A stretch of DNA of 64,000 nucleotides, from the NCBI RefSeq assembly GCF_023283765.1, contig NZ_JAKILG010000011.1:44760-108759 (forward strand), in the 5' to 3' direction. Below the pieces are notes generated by a model, which was not told the origin of the DNA, searched no databases, and saw only the letters and a program-made list of their open reading frames with translations. Shown here piece by piece: positions 47,622 through 55,921 of this stretch. Each line of letters starts with the position of its first letter. The stretch's first letter is position 1. The position numbers were made by a program, and so were the translations under genes. Origin of the DNA: Shewanella profunda. GTDB lineage: Bacteria; Pseudomonadota; Gammaproteobacteria; Enterobacterales; Shewanellaceae.

Positions 47622-48368
47622 TTAGACAACGTCTATATCGCCAGCGCAGGCAAACACATGATTAGGGCGGAAGGGTTCCTTATCAATATCTTCAAGCTTA
47701 CTCACGCCACTGGTGACCAGAATGGTTTCAAGCCCTGCTTGAAAGCCCGCCAAAATATCGGTACGCATATTGTCGCCAATGATGACTGTATCTTCCGAAT
47801 GCCCATCCATATGGTTAAGTGCCGAACGAATAATCCAAGCGCTAGGTTTGCCCACATAAAAGGGCCTTTTACCAGTAATACGTTCGATGGGTGAGCATAG
47901 TGCGCCACAAGCTGGACTAAATGCTGGGCCGTGGGTGTCCGGATTGGTGGCAATAAAGCGTGCGCCGCGAGCCACAAAACCTGCGGCCTTATGGATCATC
48001 TCCCAGTTATAGGAACGCGTTTCTCCAATAATGACGAAGTCAGGATTAATATCGGTAATGGTAAAGCCCGCTTTGTAGAGTTCATGGGTGAGGGCTCCTT
48101 CACCGATAACAAAGGCTTTGCTGCCTTCTTGGTGTTTTAAAAAGTCGGCAGTTGCCATGGCGGAGGTATAAAAACATTCTTCAGGAATATCCATGCCGGC
48201 AGCACTTAAGCGGTTTTGCAGATCCTTACCCGTTTGTACTGGATAGTTGGTGAGGATCACTAAAGGATTACCCTGTTCTAAAATACGTTGGATAAATTTA
48301 TCGCTACCGGGGATCAGTTTATTGTCGTGCAGTAGTACACCATCGATATCGCAAATAATATTTTTCAT
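47622..48368 (-). CDS. NagD-type HAD-IIA phosphatase
   Basis: A 248-residue HAD subclass IIA hydrolase. Motif I I-C-D-I-D-G-V-L-L (about 4-12) has the nucleophile Asp, the motif I-L-T-N-Y-P carries the T/S residue, and V-I-I-G-D-N-M-R-T-D (about 194-203) is motif IV. NagD dephosphorylates nucleoside monophosphates and sugar phosphates. The gene is not beside the nag operon. A nested hairpin (48422-48457) lies in its 5' region. Confidence 0.85.
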   Translation of the reverse strand: MKNIICDIDGVLLHDNKLIPGSDKFIQRILEQGNPLVILTNYPVQTGKDLQNRLSAAGMDIPEECFYTSAMATADFLKHQEGSKAFVIGEGALTHELYKAGFTITDINPDFVIIGETRSYNWEMIHKAAGFVARGARFIATNPDTHGPAFSPACGALCSPIERITGKRPFYVGKPSAWIIRSALNHMDGHSEDTVIIGDNMRTDILAGFQAGLETILVTSGVSKLEDIDKEPFRPNHVFACAGDIDVV

Positions 48369-48421
48369 CTAATAGTCTCTTTTCATGCCGAGCAAAATTC
48401 ACTTTTTGTTGGGTTATCTAA

Positions 48422-48457
48422 TGCCACATTGTGCTAGAAAACAATGCTTTTGTGGCA
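48422..48457 (-). repeat. Nested hairpin upstream of the NagD-type gene
   Basis: TGCCACA/TGTGGCA outer arms and an ATTGT/ACAAT inner pair, 54-90 bases before the start codon. It could be in the mRNA leader or be an operator. Confidence 0.4.
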
Positions 48458-48465
48458 AATGGCAG

Positions 48466-48492
48466 AAAAAAAAGAGACCCTAAGGTCTCTTT
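48466..48492 (-). terminator. Terminator of purM-purN
   Basis: AAAGAGACC/GGTCTCTTT stem with a short loop and a run of T on the minus strand, 40 bases after purN. Confidence 0.85.
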
Positions 48493-48530
48493 CTGTATTC
48501 ATCGGTACTATCAGTAAACAGTATCGAGCA

Positions 48531-49175
48531 TTAATCAGGTGCGTAACCGCTTGGGCCAATAAGATTACCATCGAGATAGGCTTGGCCGTTTTGCATGTTA
48601 AGACGCTGTTGGCTGAACCATTTTACCACTAATGGGTAAATTGCATATTCTTGCTCATGCACGCGGGCGGCGAGCATGTCAACGGTATCGTCTTCATAAA
48701 CAGGGACTTTAGCCTGTAAAATCACCGGGCCAGCATCTAGCTCAGGCGTGACAAAATGCACGCTTGCGCCATGTTCGCTGTCGTTAGCGTCGATGGCGCG
48801 TTGATGGGTGTTTAAGCCCGTGTATTTGGGTAACAGCGAAGGATGGATGTTGATCATGCGACCTAAATAACGATTGACGAAGTCATCGGTTAAGATCCGC
48901 ATAAATCCCGCCAATACGATTAAATCGGGCTGATACTGTTCAATCACCGCGATTAAGCGTGCATCGTATTGTGCGCGAGATTCACCTTGGTGAGCTATCA
49001 CGCAGCTGGTATCAATTTCACTATAATGGGCGCGCACTAGGCCATAGGCATCGGGTTTATTACTGATCACTCCGACAACTTCGGCCTGCAGATTATCGTC
49101 ACAACCGTCGATAATCGCTTGCAGGTTACTGCCATTTCCGGAAATTAATACAACTACACGACAGCTCTTGGGCAT
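48531..49175 (-). CDS. purN: Phosphoribosylglycinamide formyltransferase PurN
   Basis: A 214-residue enzyme that transfers the formyl group of 10-formyl-THF to GAR in purine synthesis. The G-N-G-S-N-L-Q-A motif (about 13-20), I-N-I-H-P-S-L-L-P-K-Y-T-G (catalytic Asn and His) and T-P-E-L-D-A-G-P-V-I (catalytic Asp) are all present. Its ATG shares one base with the purM stop (TAATG), so the two are translationally coupled. Confidence 0.95.
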   Translation of the reverse strand: MPKSCRVVVLISGNGSNLQAIIDGCDDNLQAEVVGVISNKPDAYGLVRAHYSEIDTSCVIAHQGESRAQYDARLIAVIEQYQPDLIVLAGFMRILTDDFVNRYLGRMINIHPSLLPKYTGLNTHQRAIDANDSEHGASVHFVTPELDAGPVILQAKVPVYEDDTVDMLAARVHEQEYAIYPLVVKWFSQQRLNMQNGQAYLDGNLIGPSGYAPD

Positions 49176-50212
49176 TACAGGATCTCCACTTGCTCTTCAT
49201 TGCCTTCACGATGTGCAATAGCACCGATAAGCCAAGCTTGTTCGCCTTCAGCAGCCAGTAATGCAAGCGCTGCATCCACTTTATCGGCTGGTAACGCGAC
49301 TAACATGCCAACGCCACAGTTGAAGGTGCGATACATTTCGTACTCTGCAATGTTGCCATTTTCCATTAACCAACTGAAAACCGCAGGCCATTGCCATGAA
49401 TCACCTTGGATAACTGCTTTGCAATTATCCGGCAGTACGCGAGGGATGTTTTCCCAGAAACCGCCGCCAGTAATGTGTGCCATTGCATGGACGTCTGATG
49501 CTTCAATCAGTTTGAGCAATGATTTAACGTAAATTTTGGTTGGCTCAAGTAGATGCTCAATCAGCGGTTTGCCATTGAGATCTTGCTGAGGGTCTGCTTG
49601 GCTCACTTCTAATACTTTACGTACTAAAGAATAACCATTTGAATGAGGGCCGCTCGAGGCTAATGCGATAAGTGCATCACCCGCTGCTACTTTGCTACCG
49701 TCAATGATGTCGGCTTTTTCAACTACGCCCACACAGAAACCTGCTAGGTCGTAATCTTCACCTTCGTACATGCCTGGCATTTCAGCGGTTTCACCGCCAA
49801 TTAACGCGCAACCAGATTGGAAACAACCTTCGCCGATGCCGTTCACTACAGAAGTTGCAGTTTCAACATCGAGTTTGCCCGTTGCATAGTAATCGAGGAA
49901 AAACAGTGGCTCAGCGCCTTGAACGATCAGATCGTTCACACACATGGCAACTAAATCGATGCCGACAGTGTCATGTTTTTTATAATCGATAGCTAAACGC
50001 AGTTTAGTACCAACACCGTCGGTGCCAGAGACTAGAACAGGTTGCTTGTATTTAGTGGGGATTTCACACAGGGCGCCAAAACCACCTAAGTTGCCCATAA
50101 CTTCTGGACGACGGGTACGTTTAACGGCGGCTTTAATGTTACTTACCAGTGCATTACCTGCATCAATATCAACGCCGGCATCTTTATAGCTCAGTGGGGT
50201 AGGTGTGCTCAC
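49175..50212 (-). CDS. purM: Phosphoribosylformylglycinamidine cyclo-ligase PurM
   Basis: A 345-residue enzyme that closes FGAM to AIR with ATP. The N-terminal [12 protein letters not shown] and [10 protein letters not shown] (about 62-71) motifs and the G-G-E-T-A-E-M-P-G segment are characteristic. The length equals E. coli PurM. It heads the purMN operon, divergent from upp. Confidence 0.96.
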   Translation of the reverse strand: MSTPTPLSYKDAGVDIDAGNALVSNIKAAVKRTRRPEVMGNLGGFGALCEIPTKYKQPVLVSGTDGVGTKLRLAIDYKKHDTVGIDLVAMCVNDLIVQGAEPLFFLDYYATGKLDVETATSVVNGIGEGCFQSGCALIGGETAEMPGMYEGEDYDLAGFCVGVVEKADIIDGSKVAAGDALIALASSGPHSNGYSLVRKVLEVSQADPQQDLNGKPLIEHLLEPTKIYVKSLLKLIEASDVHAMAHITGGGFWENIPRVLPDNCKAVIQGDSWQWPAVFSWLMENGNIAEYEMYRTFNCGVGMLVALPADKVDAALALLAAEGEQAWLIGAIAHREGNEEQVEIL

Positions 50213-50545
50213 GGAGGGATCCTCTCGGGTACATCGTTATTGGATTTTATGCGGCGGTATTCTACCAGCTTGTGCTAGGGGTCGAAAGCCATGATTTGGA
50301 TTTATGGCCCTCGGCGGAGTTTTTTTGGTCTGAATGTGGAATATTCCACTTTTCGAGGTCTTGAGTTTGGTCACAAAATAGTAAATCACAGTAGGTATCT
50401 TAGACGATTGGGGATTATTCTTGGGAGATCGCTCACGATTAGACCGAATGGCAAAACTTTATGTTTTACCCAATAAACAAATCAACTAGAATCTGAAAAA
50501 TTTGCCTCAAAAAATAATATCCGCGAACAAAAGTAGGAGAGAAAA
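50213..50545. other. purM-upp divergent control region
   Basis: About 330 bases without a gene. It contains a perfect 14-bp palindrome GTGGAATATTCCAC (50336-50349). No site resembling the enteric PurR box could be recognised. The same purM/upp divergent order occurs in E. coli. Confidence 0.5.
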
Positions 50546-51172
50546 ATGAAAGTTGTCGAGGTTAAACACCCGTTAGTGCGTCACAAAATCGGCCTAATGC
50601 GCGAAGGTGACATTAGCACTAAGCGTTTCCGTGAACTGGCTGCTGAAGTGGGCAGCTTATTAACCTATGAAGCTACCGCAGATTTCGAAACTGAAACTGT
50701 TACGATTGAAGGCTGGAATGGTCCGGTTGACGTTGACCAAATTAAAGGTAAAAAAGTCACTGTCGTGCCTATTTTACGTGCGGGTTTAGGTATGATGGAT
50801 GGCGTGCTTGAGCATATTCCAAGTGCGCGTATTTCAGTTGTCGGGATTTACCGCAACGAAGAAACCTTAGAGCCAGTACCTTACTTTGAAAAGCTTGCTA
50901 GTGATATGAATGAGCGTATTGCGCTGGTCGTCGACCCTATGTTGGCGACGGGAGGCTCTATGATAGCGACCGTTGATTTACTGAAAAAGCGCGGTTGTAC
51001 TTCGATCAAGGCTTTAGTATTAGTGGCGGCACCTGAAGGGATTAAAGCCTTAGAAGCGGCGCATCCTGATATTGAATTGTATACCGCCGCTATCGATAGA
51101 TGCTTAAACGAGAAAGGTTATATCCTGCCTGGTTTAGGTGATGCGGGTGACAAAATTTTTGGTACTAAATAA
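50546..51172 (+). CDS. upp: Uracil phosphoribosyltransferase
   Basis: A 208-residue salvage enzyme that makes UMP from uracil and PRPP. The PRPP-binding loop [10 protein letters not shown] (about 130-139) and the uracil-binding C-terminal region [12 protein letters not shown] are visible. A GGAGAG ribosome binding site precedes the ATG. In enterics the uracil permease uraA follows upp, but here a convergent antiporter gene does. Confidence 0.96.
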   Translation: MKVVEVKHPLVRHKIGLMREGDISTKRFRELAAEVGSLLTYEATADFETETVTIEGWNGPVDVDQIKGKKVTVVPILRAGLGMMDGVLEHIPSARISVVGIYRNEETLEPVPYFEKLASDMNERIALVVDPMLATGGSMIATVDLLKKRGCTSIKALVLVAAPEGIKALEAAHPDIELYTAAIDRCLNEKGYILPGLGDAGDKIFGTK

Positions 51173-51234
51173 TCGTTCCTGCGCCAGTTAATATTACCTG
51201 TGAATATTGCCTGATAATATTGGGCGCTTGATCT

Positions 51235-51268
51235 AAAAGGCCGAATCGCAATGCGACTCGGCCTTTTT
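51235..51268. terminator. Terminator between upp and the antiporter gene
   Basis: AAAAGGCCGA and TCGGCCTTTTT arms around an inner GTCGC-like pair, with T-runs on both strands. It serves both convergent genes. Confidence 0.85.
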
Positions 51269-51288
51269 ATTTTGTGTGTTATTTGCTG

Positions 51289-52608
51289 CTACAGCACCAT
51301 AGCCGCAATCCAACCAAATATTAACAGAGGAATATTGTAGTGGATAAAGGTCGGGATCACGCTGTCACGAATGTGGTCGTGTTGACCATCGGCATTTAAA
51401 CCCGCAGTGGGGCCTAAGGTGGAATCCGATGCAGGCGATCCCGCATCACCTAATGCCGCCGCTGTACCGACTAACGCGATAGTTGCCGCCACCGAAAAGC
51501 CAAAACTTAACGCTAGGGGGACATAAATAGTCGCAATGATAGGGATAGTCGAGAAGGATGAACCAATTCCCATCGTAATCAGTAACCCGACAACGAGCAT
51601 TAAAAAGGCGGCGAGGGCCTTATTGTCACCAATAAGGTCGCTAAGTGACGCAACCAGCGTGCCGACTTCACCCGTTTCTTTTACCACGGCGGCAAAGCCT
51701 GCGGCAGAAATCATAATAAAGCCGATGTTTGCCATCATGCGCACGCCTTGATTGAAAATATCTTGGTCGGCGACATGCTTTAAGGCACCTGAAAAACTAA
51801 AAATTATAAAGCCGACTAAGGCGCCAAAAATCATCGAGTCAGTTTCAAGTTGCACTAATAACGTGGCAATAATTGCCAGCGTTGCTATGACAATATTGCG
51901 TTTATTGAGGTTTTCTTCAGGTTCAGCGACCAGCACTTTGGCCTCATCATAACTCCGAGGTTTACGGTAACTGATGAATACGGCAGTGAGTAACCCCACC
52001 ACCATCCCCGCGGCAGGAATTAACATGGCTGGCGGAATTTGCTCGCGTGCCGCGACTAAGCCATTGTTGGTTAAGTTAGACAGAAGAATGTCATTTAAGA
52101 AAATGCCCCCAAAGCCTATTGGCAGAATCATATAGGTGGTGACTAGACCAAAGGTGAGAACACAAGCGACTAGACGGCGGTCGATGTTCAGTTTGGACAT
52201 CACATGTAATAGTGGTGGCACTAAAATCGGAATGAAGGCAATGTGAATTGGCAAAATATTTTGTGAGGCCATCGACATAGCAAGCAGCGACAATAAGAGT
52301 AACCAACGAACCCAATTGGTGTTTGTCGCATTAGGCTCTTGACCTAAACTGCTGATAATGGATTTGGAGATCAGGGTCGTTAATCCAGAGTGTGATAATG
52401 CGACGGCAAAGGCACCTAATAATGCATAACTGAGCGCAATTTGTGCACCACCACCTAAACCAGTGTTAAAGGCATCTATGGTTTGATGAAGATCCATGCC
52501 ACCCATCAACCCCGCTACTAGGGCGCTAACGGTCAGGGCGATAACCACATTCACCCTCACTAAACTGAGTGCTAACATTAAGCACACTGCAATTACGACT
52601 GCATTCAT
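51289..52608 (-). CDS. Na+/H+ antiporter family membrane transporter
   Basis: A protein of about 439 residues with about 12 membrane helices. The N-terminal [17 protein letters not shown] segment and [19 protein letters not shown] are the hallmarks of the Na_H_antiport_2/NhaC-like superfamily. Some relatives (YuiF) are amino-acid, in particular histidine, carriers, so the substrate is not certain. I chose the ATG at 52608 (M-N-A-V-V-I-A-V); the frame is open to 52656. It is divergent from the peroxiredoxin gene with a 384-base gap. Confidence 0.82.
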   Translation of the reverse strand: MNAVVIAVCLMLALSLVRVNVVIALTVSALVAGLMGGMDLHQTIDAFNTGLGGGAQIALSYALLGAFAVALSHSGLTTLISKSIISSLGQEPNATNTNWVRWLLLLSLLAMSMASQNILPIHIAFIPILVPPLLHVMSKLNIDRRLVACVLTFGLVTTYMILPIGFGGIFLNDILLSNLTNNGLVAAREQIPPAMLIPAAGMVVGLLTAVFISYRKPRSYDEAKVLVAEPEENLNKRNIVIATLAIIATLLVQLETDSMIFGALVGFIIFSFSGALKHVADQDIFNQGVRMMANIGFIMISAAGFAAVVKETGEVGTLVASLSDLIGDNKALAAFLMLVVGLLITMGIGSSFSTIPIIATIYVPLALSFGFSVAATIALVGTAAALGDAGSPASDSTLGPTAGLNADGQHDHIRDSVIPTFIHYNIPLLIFGWIAAMVL

Positions 52609-52992
52609 AGTCAATTTCTTAATTCTGTAAACCAAAGGGCGTATTTTTGACTGCAAAGGCTATGTCTGTCCAGTTTGGCGAGAATTATTCTGCAAAATAT
52701 TTGAGAATGTGATCCCCTTAGCGTTAGGGTGTTAGTTGAATGTGCTGTGTGATGGGTATGACTTAGATAGATTGCTCTATCCTTAGTCAATAAAATCGAA
52801 TAGCCCTTGAAAAATGTGATATTGGTCTTATATAGGTTGTAAGGCACGATGTACGACTTATAATGCCTAAAGATTTGATTGGTAAGCACACCTCTTAAGC
52901 GTATTCCACTTTGCAGCCTTTGGCTGGATAAGTCGTGTTTTAGGGGAGTGTCTTACTTTATAGTTAGTTCAACTCATAGATGGAGATATAAA
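52609..52992. other. Divergent region between the antiporter and peroxiredoxin genes
   Basis: No gene is supported. It should contain both promoters. I could not recognise an OxyR site by eye. Confidence 0.4.
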
Positions 52993-53598
52993 ATGAGCGT
53001 ATTAGTAGGCCGTCCGGCCCCGGATTTCACTGCTGCGGCGGTATTAGGTTCTGGCGAAATCGTAGATAGCTTTAACTTAACTGCGGCCATTAAAGGTAAA
53101 CCAGCAGTGGTATTTTTCTATCCACTTGACTTCACTTTCGTTTGCCCATCAGAGTTGATCGCTTTTGATCACCGCATGGAAGAGTTCACTAAACGTGGAG
53201 TAGAAGTGATCGGTGTGTCTATCGATTCTCAGTTCACTCACAACGCATGGCGTAATACTCCAGTTGAAAAAGGCGGCATTGGCCAAGTTAAATACACGCT
53301 AGTGGCTGACGTTAAACACGAAATCTGTAAAGCATACGATGTTGAGCATCCAGATGCAGGTGTGGCTTTCCGTGGTTCATTCCTTATCGACAAAGAAGGC
53401 ATGGTGCGTCATCAAGTGGTTAACGATCTGCCATTAGGTCGTAACGTCGATGAAATGCTACGTATGATCGATGCACTGCAATTCCACGAAGAGCACGGCG
53501 ACGTATGTCCTGCTGGCTGGGAAAAAGGCGACAAAGGTATGAACGCAAGCTCTGAAGGTGTTGCTGCTTACCTATCTGAAAACGCAAGCTCTCTGTAA
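52993..53598 (+). CDS. Typical 2-Cys peroxiredoxin (AhpC/TSA family)
   Basis: A 201-residue thiol peroxidase that reduces hydrogen peroxide and organic hydroperoxides. The peroxidatic Cys is C51 in F-T-F-V-C-P-S-E-L, and the resolving Cys is C172 in D-V-C-P-A-G-W. The protein ends with a typical short C-terminal tail. The ATG at 52993 has TGGAGA upstream and matches the family N-terminus; the frame stays open further upstream without a good start. No ahpF-like reductase adjoins it. Confidence 0.94.
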   Translation: MSVLVGRPAPDFTAAAVLGSGEIVDSFNLTAAIKGKPAVVFFYPLDFTFVCPSELIAFDHRMEEFTKRGVEVIGVSIDSQFTHNAWRNTPVEKGGIGQVKYTLVADVKHEICKAYDVEHPDAGVAFRGSFLIDKEGMVRHQVVNDLPLGRNVDEMLRMIDALQFHEEHGDVCPAGWEKGDKGMNASSEGVAAYLSENASSL

Positions 53599-53618
53599 TC
53601 TAACTACTGCGAGTGAAT

Positions 53619-53647
53619 AAAAAAGCTGCCAATTGGCAGCTTTTTGT
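53619..53647 (+). terminator. Terminator of the peroxiredoxin gene
   Basis: A perfect AAAAAGCTGCC/GGCAGCTTTTT stem around AATT, with T-runs on both strands. It may also serve rnt, which converges. Confidence 0.88.
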
Positions 53648-53681
53648 TTTTATAGAATAAATTTAGTGTAAGTCGTTGAGT

Positions 53682-54353
53682 TTATTCTTCAGTACCACTC
53701 TCGGCATCTTGCGCATCAACTGCCAGTAAAGGCCAACCGCCTAATTGTTTCCAGCGATTGACTATGTAGCAAAAGAGCTCCGCTGTGCGTTCAGTATCAT
53801 ATAACGCTGAGTGAGCTTCTTTATTATCAAAGGGAATACCTGCCATCATGCATGCTTTCGCTAAAACCGTATGACCAATAGCAAGTCCTGCGAGTGTAGC
53901 GGTATCGAAGGTGGCAAAAGGATGGAATGGTGAGCGTTTTAAGTCACAACGCTCAATTGCCTTACTGACAAAGCCATGATCAAAGGCGGCATTGTGGGCC
54001 ACAATAATACAGCGATGGCAATCAGAGGCTTTTTGTGCCTTTTTGACGGCTTTAAAAATGTCTAAAAATGCCTCTTTTTCACTGATAGCACCACGTAATG
54101 GATTGTTAGGATCAATTCCATTAAAGGCTAGGGCAGCAGGTTCTAAATTTGCACCTTCAAATGGTTTTATATGGAAATGCAAGGTTTTATCTATGCCTAG
54201 TATGCCTTCATCATCCATTTTCAGCAGGGTGACGGCTATTTCCAGCAACGCATCAGTTTGAGAGTTGAAGCCCGCCGTTTCGACATCAATGACTACAGGA
54301 AAATAGCCTCGAAATCGGTGTTTCAATTTGTTCGCGTCGCAAATGTCGCTCAT
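53682..54353 (-). CDS. rnt: Ribonuclease T
   Basis: A protein of about 223 residues, a DEDD-type 3' exoribonuclease that trims tRNA and 5S rRNA ends. The first motif is [10 protein letters not shown] (about 18-27). H-N-A-A-F-D-H-G-F (about 120-128) and the C-terminal [13 protein letters not shown] motif give the remaining catalytic residues. I chose M-S-D-I-C at 54353; an ATG four codons upstream is also in frame. It is divergent from motY. Confidence 0.94.
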   Translation of the reverse strand: MSDICDANKLKHRFRGYFPVVIDVETAGFNSQTDALLEIAVTLLKMDDEGILGIDKTLHFHIKPFEGANLEPAALAFNGIDPNNPLRGAISEKEAFLDIFKAVKKAQKASDCHRCIIVAHNAAFDHGFVSKAIERCDLKRSPFHPFATFDTATLAGLAIGHTVLAKACMMAGIPFDNKEAHSALYDTERTAELFCYIVNRWKQLGGWPLLAVDAQDAESGTEE

Positions 54354-54495
54354 TAAGGTACCCAAGAAAATTCACAGGGCGCTATTATGCTAAATGCACT
54401 GGGGCGTGTCATGCTTGATTGATGGTTTTATGAGCTAAAGGAACTAAATAGTTTGCCGATAAAGCCATGTAACCGAATAAACATGAGTAAAGGCT

Positions 54496-55365
54496 ATGTG
54501 GCGAAAACTGATATTAGTATCAATTTTATGCGTTCCAGCAACTGCAGTGGCAGAGTTGCGCCATTATGTGGCCTCTTTAAATAATTCCCAATGGCGGGTC
54601 AGTGAAAATTCTCCTATCGTTTGTCGCCTTGAGCACGATATCCCGTCTTATGGTAGAGCTATTTTTACCAGTGAAGCGGGTAAACAGTTGAATCTTAACT
54701 TTACCTTAGATATGTGGGTCAAACCGGATCAAGTGACGCAAGCACAGCTGATAAGCCGCGCCCCGCAATGGCGTCCTGGCTTGGTATCTAAAGAAATTAC
54801 CTCTTTACATTATCAAAAATATTTTAATGGTGAAGTGCCTAAGCGCGCTGCTTGGTCAATGCTAGACGAATTAAGCCGCGGTATGCAGCCAACGTTTTAT
54901 TATGCGGATTGGTATAACGAATCGACTAAAATTGCAGTGGGGTTATCAGCGGCCAATTTTGGCCGTAAATATGCCGAGTTTAAGGCTTGTCTTGCTCACT
55001 TATTACCTTATAGTTTTGAGGACATAGCGTTCACAGTGCTTAATTACGATGAAGGTGGTACCGACTTAACGCGTTTTTCTAAACAACAGTTAACACGGGT
55101 ACAGGAATATCTAGCCTATGATCCTAATGTTGAATTAGTGCTGGTGGATGCTTATACCGACAGTTATGGTGGCCGTTCGGTTAACCAAAAAGTGTCAGAT
55201 AACCGCGCTGAGTCGGTTAAAGAGTTTTTCCTATCCAGTGGCATTCCTCAAGATCGTATTTTAACGGTTGGGCACGGTGAACGTCGCCATGTTGCTTCAA
55301 ATGAAGATATGGATGAAAGGGCTCGTAATCGCCGAGTGGTGATCAGGATCAGTAAACCCATGTAA
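54496..55365 (+). CDS. motY: Sodium-type flagellar stator-associated protein MotY
   Basis: A 289-residue protein with a signal peptide (…V-P-A-T-A-V-A-E) and the two-domain structure of Vibrio MotY. The N-terminal MotY domain (about 22-160) carries V-C-R-L-E-H-D-I-P-S-Y-G and W-R-P-G-L, and the C-terminal OmpA-like peptidoglycan-binding domain (about 175-285) carries N-R-A-E-S-V-K-E-F and R-A-R-N-R-R-V-V-I. In Vibrio it forms the T-ring that anchors the PomAB stator around the flagellar basal body. The genome presumably encodes a sodium-driven motor elsewhere. It is monocistronic, followed by a terminator. Confidence 0.9.
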   Translation: MWRKLILVSILCVPATAVAELRHYVASLNNSQWRVSENSPIVCRLEHDIPSYGRAIFTSEAGKQLNLNFTLDMWVKPDQVTQAQLISRAPQWRPGLVSKEITSLHYQKYFNGEVPKRAAWSMLDELSRGMQPTFYYADWYNESTKIAVGLSAANFGRKYAEFKACLAHLLPYSFEDIAFTVLNYDEGGTDLTRFSKQQLTRVQEYLAYDPNVELVLVDAYTDSYGGRSVNQKVSDNRAESVKEFFLSSGIPQDRILTVGHGERRHVASNEDMDERARNRRVVIRISKPM

Positions 55366-55397
55366 CCTGTATAACAATTTGAATGGAAAATACTGTT

Positions 55398-55431
55398 AAT
55401 GCCAAGTTTACGACTTGGCATTATTATTTTT
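55398..55431 (+). terminator. Terminator of motY
   Basis: AATGCCAAGT/ACTTGGCATT perfect 10-bp stem with loop TTACG, then ATTATTTTT. Confidence 0.88.
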
Positions 55432-55440
55432 GCTCCAAAT

Positions 55441-55470
55441 AAAAAAAAGCCCACTTAATCTAAGTGGGCC
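55441..55470 (-). terminator. Terminator of the putative small RNA
   Basis: GCCCACTTA/TAAGTGGGC (55449-55457 and 55461-55469) with a tiny loop, followed on the minus strand by eight T residues. The tail points left, away from motY, and no minus-strand protein gene ends here, so it belongs to the non-coding transcript. Confidence 0.88.
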
Positions 55471-55609
55471 GCAAAATAATGCATTTGCAATCAACAAATT
55501 GAAGGAAGGAAGTCAAGCATAAGAACCAGGGATGAAACTGACATGTTGGGAACACATCAGCTTAAAAGTTCTTGTTTTCAATATCTGCAAGCAGATACTT
55601 CCTGAAAAC
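55441..55609 (-). ncRNA. Putative Hfq-type small RNA, about 169 nt
   Basis: A complete minus-strand transcription unit is visible in a region without protein genes. The promoter TTGTTT-N17-TAGAAT points to a start at G55609. From that base the RNA forms a hairpin: GTTTTCA/TGAAAAC outer arms, and TATCTGC/GCAGATA inner arms with a GGAAG bulge. A single-stranded middle part follows, with a CU-rich run CTTCCTTCCTTC that is complementary to Shine-Dalgarno sequences. It ends in a GC stem plus U8 tail. This layout is typical of Hfq-binding regulatory RNAs. Two tiny frames (14 and 17 residues, starts at 55557 and 55544) lack ribosome binding sites. I do not recognise it as a known sRNA; it is inferred from sequence signals only. 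Confidence 0.6.
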
Positions 55610-55615
55610 AAAGCT

Positions 55616-55644
55616 ATTCTAGTGCTTGATTTTACACAAAACAA
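55616..55644 (-). promoter_or_regulatory. Promoter of the putative small RNA
   Basis: On the minus strand TTGTTT (55644-55639) and TAGAAT (55621-55616) are 17 bases apart. Seven bases downstream is G55609, the first base of a perfect hairpin, which supports the start assignment. Confidence 0.6.
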
Positions 55645-55687
55645 ACGAGAAAAATTGCCCATATACATTAGCAAATCTAATGGTTGA

Positions 55688-55709
55688 TTAAGTGATCTAG
55701 CTCACTTAA
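55688..55709. promoter_or_regulatory. CRP-like palindrome in the motY-S9 peptidase gap
   Basis: TTAAGTGA-TCTAGC-TCACTTAA is a perfect 8-6-8 palindrome containing GTGA-N6-TCAC, the CRP core. Its centre is about 90 bases upstream of the predicted small RNA start on the minus strand, and 223 bases upstream of the S9 peptidase start on the plus strand. Confidence 0.5.
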
Positions 55710-55921
55710 GTCACTATTTAGCTTGATTAATAACTTATCAATCAGTTTAAGTGCATAAAAATACATTTCAATAAGCTTATCTTTGTTACCACTTTATTAA
55801 ATCCATTAACCGTCCTAAAAAAAGCTCAATGGGATTACGGGATTGCCATGGAGATTTTAGCTTGTATAGTACTTGCTGAAAAAGGCGTTAAGCCCGAAAC
55901 CACAAGAAGGACGATAACGAG
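55710..55921. other. Region upstream of the S9 peptidase gene
   Basis: No gene. AT-rich, with repeated TTGATTAA/TTATCAATCA-like words; it should contain the peptidase promoter, which I could not place. Confidence 0.35.
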
